DNA from: Rhizobium sp. WYJ-E13
GTDB taxonomy: Bacteria; Pseudomonadota; Alphaproteobacteria; Rhizobiales; Rhizobiaceae
Length of the DNA: 64,000 nt
Direction: 5' to 3'
Assembly: GCF_018987265.1 (NCBI RefSeq)
Contig: NZ_CP076854.1
Coordinates: forward strand, 2,085,668-2,149,667
This document shows positions 60,533 through 64,000 of the stretch, one piece after another (within the stretch, counting starts at the first letter, position 1; each line of letters starts with the position of its first letter). Position numbers and translations under genes: made by a program. Below the pieces are notes generated by a model. That model was not told where the DNA came from. It saw nothing but the letters and a program-made list of their open reading frames with translations, and did not search any database.

Positions 60533-61753
60533 GTGAGCAAGCCACAAAGGACTTCTCGAACCCTTCAGCGTAGCGTCGACGAGACGATCGGCGCCCACGC
60601 GTCGACGATCAGTTCGCAGCTGCAGGCGATCAGCGAAGCCCTGTTTCCGCCGACCGCAAGCAAGACTTTGCGCCGCTTCACCTCAGGCGAAGCGGCCAAG
60701 CTGATCGGTGTATCGGATTCGACCTTGCGAAAGATGACGCTCGCTGGGGAAGGCCCGCAGCCCGATGTCAGCAGCAATGGCCGACGCCTTTATTCGCTGC
60801 GCCAGCTCAATGAATTGCGCGCCCTGCTTGCCGCCTCCGCCCGTGGCCGCGAGGCGCATGACTTCCTGCCGCGCCGCAGGGAGAACGAACATCTCCAGGT
60901 CATCGCCGTCACCAATTTCAAGGGCGGATCGGGCAAGACCACGACATCGGTGCATCTCGCACAATATCTTGCCCTGCAGGGCTACCGCGTGCTCGCCCTC
61001 GACCTCGATCCGCAGGCGAGCATGTCAGCCATGCTCGGTGTCATGCCGGAGACCGATGTCCGCTCGAACGAGACGCTTTATGCGGCAATCCGTTATGACG
61101 AGGAGCGGCGTCCCCTCTCGGAGGTCGTGCGCAAAACCTATTTCGATGGGCTGGATCTCATTCCCGGCAATCTCGAACTCATGGAGTTCGAGCACACGAC
61201 ACCGCGCGCGCTCATGCGCGGCTCCCGGGATGGCGAAGGCGTGTTCTTCATGCGCGTCGCCAAGGCGCTCGACGATGTTGCCGAACAGTACGACGTCGTC
61301 GTGCTCGATTGCCCGCCGCAGCTCGGCTATCTGACGCTGAGCGGCCTTTGCGCCGCAACGTCGATGATCGTCACCGTGCATCCGCAGATGCTGGATGTGG
61401 CCTCCATGAGCCAGTTCCTGCTGATGACGCATGACCTTCTCTCCGTCGTGCGGGAAGCCGGCGGCGAGCTCAATTACGACTTCATTCGTTATCTGCTCAC
61501 TCGCTACGAACCGCAGGATGCGCCGCAGACGAAGGTCGCGGCCCTTTTGCGCAATCTGTTTGACGATCACGTCATGATCAACGCGATGGTGAAATCGGCG
61601 GCGGTCTCCGATGCCGGCCTCACCAAGCAGACGCTCTACGAGATTGGCCGTGAGAACCTGACCCGCTCGACCTATGACCGGGCGATGGAAGCGCTCGATG
61701 CCGTCAACGGAGAGGTCGAGACGCTGATCCGGCAGGCATGGGGGCGCACGTGA
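60533..61753 (+). CDS. repA: RepA partition ATPase of the repABC operon
   Basis: A 406-aa ParA-family ATPase. The N-terminal region carries FTSGEAAKLIGVSDSTLRKM (HTH-type). The ATPase has TNFKGGSGKTTTS (deviant Walker A), LALDLDPQASMSAMLGVM and VVVLDCPPQLGYLTL (Walker B). It segregates the plasmid with RepB and parS and represses its own operon. The start codon is GTG 60533. It is clearly paralogous to the orphan RepA at 35639-36835 but keeps the usual Gly in Walker A where the orphan has Ala. Confidence 0.94.
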   Translation: MSKPQRTSRTLQRSVDETIGAHASTISSQLQAISEALFPPTASKTLRRFTSGEAAKLIGVSDSTLRKMTLAGEGPQPDVSSNGRRLYSLRQLNELRALLAASARGREAHDFLPRRRENEHLQVIAVTNFKGGSGKTTTSVHLAQYLALQGYRVLALDLDPQASMSAMLGVMPETDVRSNETLYAAIRYDEERRPLSEVVRKTYFDGLDLIPGNLELMEFEHTTPRALMRGSRDGEGVFFMRVAKALDDVAEQYDVVVLDCPPQLGYLTLSGLCAATSMIVTVHPQMLDVASMSQFLLMTHDLLSVVREAGGELNYDFIRYLLTRYEPQDAPQTKVAALLRNLFDDHVMINAMVKSAAVSDAGLTKQTLYEIGRENLTRSTYDRAMEALDAVNGEVETLIRQAWGRT

Positions 61754-61805
61754 CGTTCTCGCTGATCAACACAGGTTTATCGGGCTTGAGCGGGCCGGCC
61801 GACCC

Positions 61806-61821
61806 GTTGGGAGCTCCCAAC
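61806..61821. promoter_or_regulatory. parS palindrome copy 1 between repA and repB
   Basis: A perfect 16-bp palindrome GTTGGGAGCTCCCAAC in the repA-repB gap, the usual site of repABC centromeres. The core GGGAGCTCCC differs from GGCCGCGGCC of the orphan system. Confidence 0.88.
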
Positions 61822-61881
61822 AGAGGTTGCCGCGGGAGCACCTGTCAGAAATCCGGCCATCGATCGGCAGCCCATGAGCGT

Positions 61882-61897
61882 GTTGGGAGCTCCCAAC
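61882..61897. promoter_or_regulatory. parS palindrome copy 2 between repA and repB
   Basis: A second identical copy of GTTGGGAGCTCCCAAC, 60 bp after the first and 46 bp before the repB start. Confidence 0.88.
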
Positions 61898-61943
61898 TGC
61901 GCTCTTTCAGGTCGCTCGCATCCAGGTGGAAAGGAGAGAATTG

Positions 61944-62936
61944 ATGAGCAGACGCGATACTGTCAATTCGATCTTCATGCGCAAGGCGGATATTCCGGCG
62001 CCTTCCGTCGGTGCCGAGAAGAACCCTGACCGCGTACGCGCCGGAGCCGTCTCGGCCATGGGTGCCTCGCTGCAGGAAATGACCGAGGCGGCGCGCGCCG
62101 CCGGCCGGCTGCAGGCTCAGATTTCATCCGGGTTCTCCGTCCTGGAAATCGCCCCTGCCGATATTTCCAATTCATCGATCAGCGATCGTATCCCGGACGA
62201 GCGCGATGCCGAATTCGACGCGCTGGTCGCAAGCATTGCCGAGCACGGTCAGAAGGTGCCGATCCTCGTCCGTCCCGACCCTGAAAAGGAAGGCCAGTAT
62301 CAGATCGCCTACGGCCGACGGCGCCTGCGTGCTGCGGCAAAGCTTGGGCTCAAGGTCAAGGCGATCGTTCAAAACTTGAGCGACAACGAACTGGTGATTG
62401 CTCAGGGCAAGGAAAATCTCGACCGGCAGGATCTTTCCTTCATCGAGAAGGCGCTGTTTGCCCATCGCTTGGAAGACGCGGGTTATCCCCGCGATGTCAT
62501 CATAGCTGCACTCTCGACCGATAAGGCCGATCTCAGCCGTTACATCTCCGTTGCCCGTGGCGTGCCGCAGGCGGTGATCATGGCGATCGGTCCCGCGCCG
62601 AAGGCGGGCCGTGCACGGTGGCTGGCTCTCGTCGATGCGGTGTCTTCCTCGCTGAAAAAGGTCGAGGCGATCATCGAAGACGATGCCTTTGCCGATCTCG
62701 ACAGCGATCAGCGCCTGCAGCGCGTATTGTCGAAAATGGTGGCTCGCGACGCGACGAAAGCGCCGGGCGAAACCTGGAAAACGCGGCAGGGCCAGAAGGC
62801 AGCGCAGATCGAACGCTCCGGAACCAAGACGCGGATAACGTTCGACGAGCGCATGGTGCCTGAATTTGCCGATTATCTCACGACCCGGCTGGATGAACTC
62901 TTCGAGGAGTTCGGCGCCACCAGGTCACAACGATAA
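61944..62936 (+). CDS. repB: RepB partition protein of the repABC operon
   Basis: A 330-aa ParB-family protein binding parS. It starts MSRRDTVNSIFMRKADIPAP; the ParB core is DAEFDALVASIAEHGQKVPI, QYQIAYGRRRLRAAAKLGLK and NELVIAQGKENLDRQDLSFI, then a helix-turn-helix-like YPRDVIIAALSTDKADLSRY. ATG 61944 has AAGGAGAG upstream; the GTG at 61926 uses that site as coding sequence and is less likely. Confidence 0.93.
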   Translation: MSRRDTVNSIFMRKADIPAPSVGAEKNPDRVRAGAVSAMGASLQEMTEAARAAGRLQAQISSGFSVLEIAPADISNSSISDRIPDERDAEFDALVASIAEHGQKVPILVRPDPEKEGQYQIAYGRRRLRAAAKLGLKVKAIVQNLSDNELVIAQGKENLDRQDLSFIEKALFAHRLEDAGYPRDVIIAALSTDKADLSRYISVARGVPQAVIMAIGPAPKAGRARWLALVDAVSSSLKKVEAIIEDDAFADLDSDQRLQRVLSKMVARDATKAPGETWKTRQGQKAAQIERSGTKTRITFDERMVPEFADYLTTRLDELFEEFGATRSQR

Positions 62937-62999
62937 CTGTCGGCGGGTTAAGCCGATTACGAAGATTTGACTGTTAGGAAAAGGAGCCAATAGGCAAAG

Positions 63000-63048
63000 A
63001 AAAAGGCCCCCGAACAAAACATCCGGAAGCCCTCTTCTCTCGTTTAGC
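63000..63048 (-). ncRNA. counter-transcribed RNA (incompatibility RNA) of repABC
   Basis: The repB-repC gap carries, on the minus strand, a strong promoter at 63055-63083 and a hairpin-plus-T-run terminator at 63000-63031. These define an RNA of about 50 nt antisense to the repC leader. Such ctRNAs lower repC expression and set copy number and incompatibility in repABC plasmids. The 5' end is estimated from the -10 position. Confidence 0.78.
63005..63031 (-). terminator. intrinsic terminator of the ctRNA
   Basis: On the minus strand GGCTTCCGGA (63031-63022) pairs with TTCGGGGGCC (63014-63005), ten pairs including three G-U, with a 7-base loop, followed by TTTTT. Confidence 0.75.
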
Positions 63049-63054
63049 ACCTAG

Positions 63055-63083
63055 AGAATCGCACTTCCCGGAATCGCTGTCAA
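63055..63083 (-). promoter_or_regulatory. ctRNA promoter
   Basis: Minus strand TTGACA (63083-63078), a 17-bp spacer and GATTCT (63060-63055), a near-consensus sigma-70-type promoter that points away from repC. Confidence 0.78.
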
Positions 63084-63143
63084 GGTTTTTGAACGCCGTT
63101 TTGGCGGGCGCTGATGATTTGCCTTTGTAAAAGGTGAACCACG

Positions 63144-64000
63144 ATGGATACGGAATTTGTGACGACGCCTTTCGGGCGGCGGCCGATGTCGCTTGCCTTG
63201 ATCAGAGGTCAGCTTCAGGTCGAATCAGTTAAATCAGATCAATCCGTCGACAAGTGGAAGGTGTTTCGCAATGTCTGCGAGGCACGTCCGCTGCTCGACA
63301 TTTCCGATCGCACACTTGCGGTCCTGAATGCCCTTCTCTCCTTCTATCCCGAGAGCCATCTCTCCGGTGAGGCGAGCATGGTTGTCTTTCCGTCCAATCG
63401 GCAGCTCATGCTCCGGGCGCACGGCATTGCCGTCACCACGCTGCGTCGGCATTTGGCAGCTCTGGTGGGGGCTGGCCTGATCATCCGCAAGGACAGCGCC
63501 AACGGCAAGCGTTTTGCCCGTCGAAAGAGTTCTGGTGAACTGGAGGATGCCTATGGTTTCAGTCTGGCGCCGCTTCTTGCCCGCAGCGAAGAGCTGGCTG
63601 CGATGGCTCAAAAGATCGAGGCTGATCGGCTGGCACTTCGGCGTTCGCGCGAGCTTTTGACAATCTGCCGTCGCGATGTTCGCAAACTGATCGATGTCGC
63701 AATCGACGAAGGCGTGCCCGGCGACTGGGATGACATCGAGGCTGCCTATGTTCACCATCTCGCATGCCTGCCCCGCAATCCCAACGCTTCCGATCTGGAT
63801 GGCGCGCGCCTGAAGCTCGAAGACCTTCGCGCCGATATCGTCAATCTGTTGACCGGCTTCGATAATTTCAAAAAAATGAGCGCCAGTGTGGTTCAAAATG
63901 AACCGCACATACAGAATTCAGATACAAACTCTCTTGAATTAGAATCTTGTACGACGGTGCAAGTGGAAACGCTGCCGATGACAGCTGAACCAAATCAGAC
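63144..64000 (+). CDS. repC: RepC replication initiator, 3' end outside the window
   Basis: A partial gene of 285 codons running off the right edge. It starts MDTEFVTTPFGRRPMSLALI and has the RepC segments VFRNVCEARPLLDISDRTLA, VLNALLSFYPESHLSG, VVFPSNRQLMLRAHGIAVTT and LRRHLAALVGAGLIIRKDSA NGKRFARR (winged-helix DNA binding). RepC is the initiator, and the replication origin of repABC plasmids lies inside its coding sequence. The ribosome site is AAAAGGTGAAC before ATG 63144. Its leader is crossed by the antisense ctRNA. Confidence 0.92.
   Translation, partial: MDTEFVTTPFGRRPMSLALIRGQLQVESVKSDQSVDKWKVFRNVCEARPLLDISDRTLAVLNALLSFYPESHLSGEASMVVFPSNRQLMLRAHGIAVTTLRRHLAALVGAGLIIRKDSANGKRFARRKSSGELEDAYGFSLAPLLARSEELAAMAQKIEADRLALRRSRELLTICRRDVRKLIDVAIDEGVPGDWDDIEAAYVHHLACLPRNPNASDLDGARLKLEDLRADIVNLLTGFDNFKKMSASVVQNEPHIQNSDTNSLELESCTTVQVETLPMTAEPNQ

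Noticed and set aside
63234..63908. A 224-aa open frame on the minus strand
   Set aside because: It is antisense to repC, which has recognisable motifs and a good start.

Overview
The window looks like part of a secondary replicon of a Rhizobium-type alphaproteobacterium (R. leguminosarum/etli group or close kin). The evidence is a repABC replication region at the right end with parS palindromes and a counter-transcribed RNA, plasmid-borne cobFGHIJKLM and nadABC, an RHE_PE00001/DUF1612-type gene, and tyrosine-recombinase remnants of a rhizobial type. No rRNA, tRNA or CRISPR array was seen. All family names come from reading sequence motifs; no database search was possible.

Region 1 (314-27988, all minus strand) is a compact extracellular contractile injection system (eCIS, phage-tail-like particle). 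Most genes overlap by a few bases, so it reads as one long operon. In transcription order: AAA+ ATPase, DUF4255 (Afp16-like) protein, a beta-rich accessory protein, a Cys-rich helical protein, sheath, inner tube 1, a small overlapping gene pair, inner tube 2, a basic protein with a conserved C-terminal helix, LysM adaptor, hub, spike, PAAR tip, gp25, two baseplate-J-like proteins (1709 and 639 aa), a tail-protein-I-like protein, two related Cys-rich proteins, and finally a DUF4157 protein with a C-terminal Ntox15-type DNase domain followed by a Tdi1-like immunity gene. The last pair links an eCIS to the effector/immunity family known from the Agrobacterium type VI system.

Region 2 (28370-34381) is accessory debris: an IS6-type transposase fragment fused to an OLD-like ATPase fragment and a DUF1612 fragment, one intact phd-vapC type pair, a frameshifted antitoxin, an integrase broken into pieces around a frameshifted nucleotidyltransferase-HEPN gene, a vapB with a doubly frameshifted vapC, and an intact DUF1612 gene.

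Region 3 (34644-36967) is a second repA-repB pair without repC, with its own pair of 16-bp parS-like palindromes that differ from those of the terminal repABC.

Region 4 (37038-49096) holds cobalamin ring-synthesis genes cobF-M (cobK inverted), a parD with a broken parE, then nrtR and nadABC with two tandem operator-like inverted repeats before nadA. An aldo/keto reductase follows.

Region 5 (50469-55465) is a candidate peptide-modification locus: a SARP/BTAD-TPR regulator, a 47-aa peptide, a YcaO cyclodehydratase-like enzyme, TfuA, an 88-aa unknown and a convergent XRE regulator.

Region 6 (55686-59814) is an L-fucose/L-fuconate catabolic cluster: lactonase-type amidohydrolase and IclR regulator on minus; a small ORF, SDR dehydrogenase and L-fuconate dehydratase on plus. 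Region 7 (60533-64000) is repA-parS-repB-ctRNA-repC, with repC running off the window.
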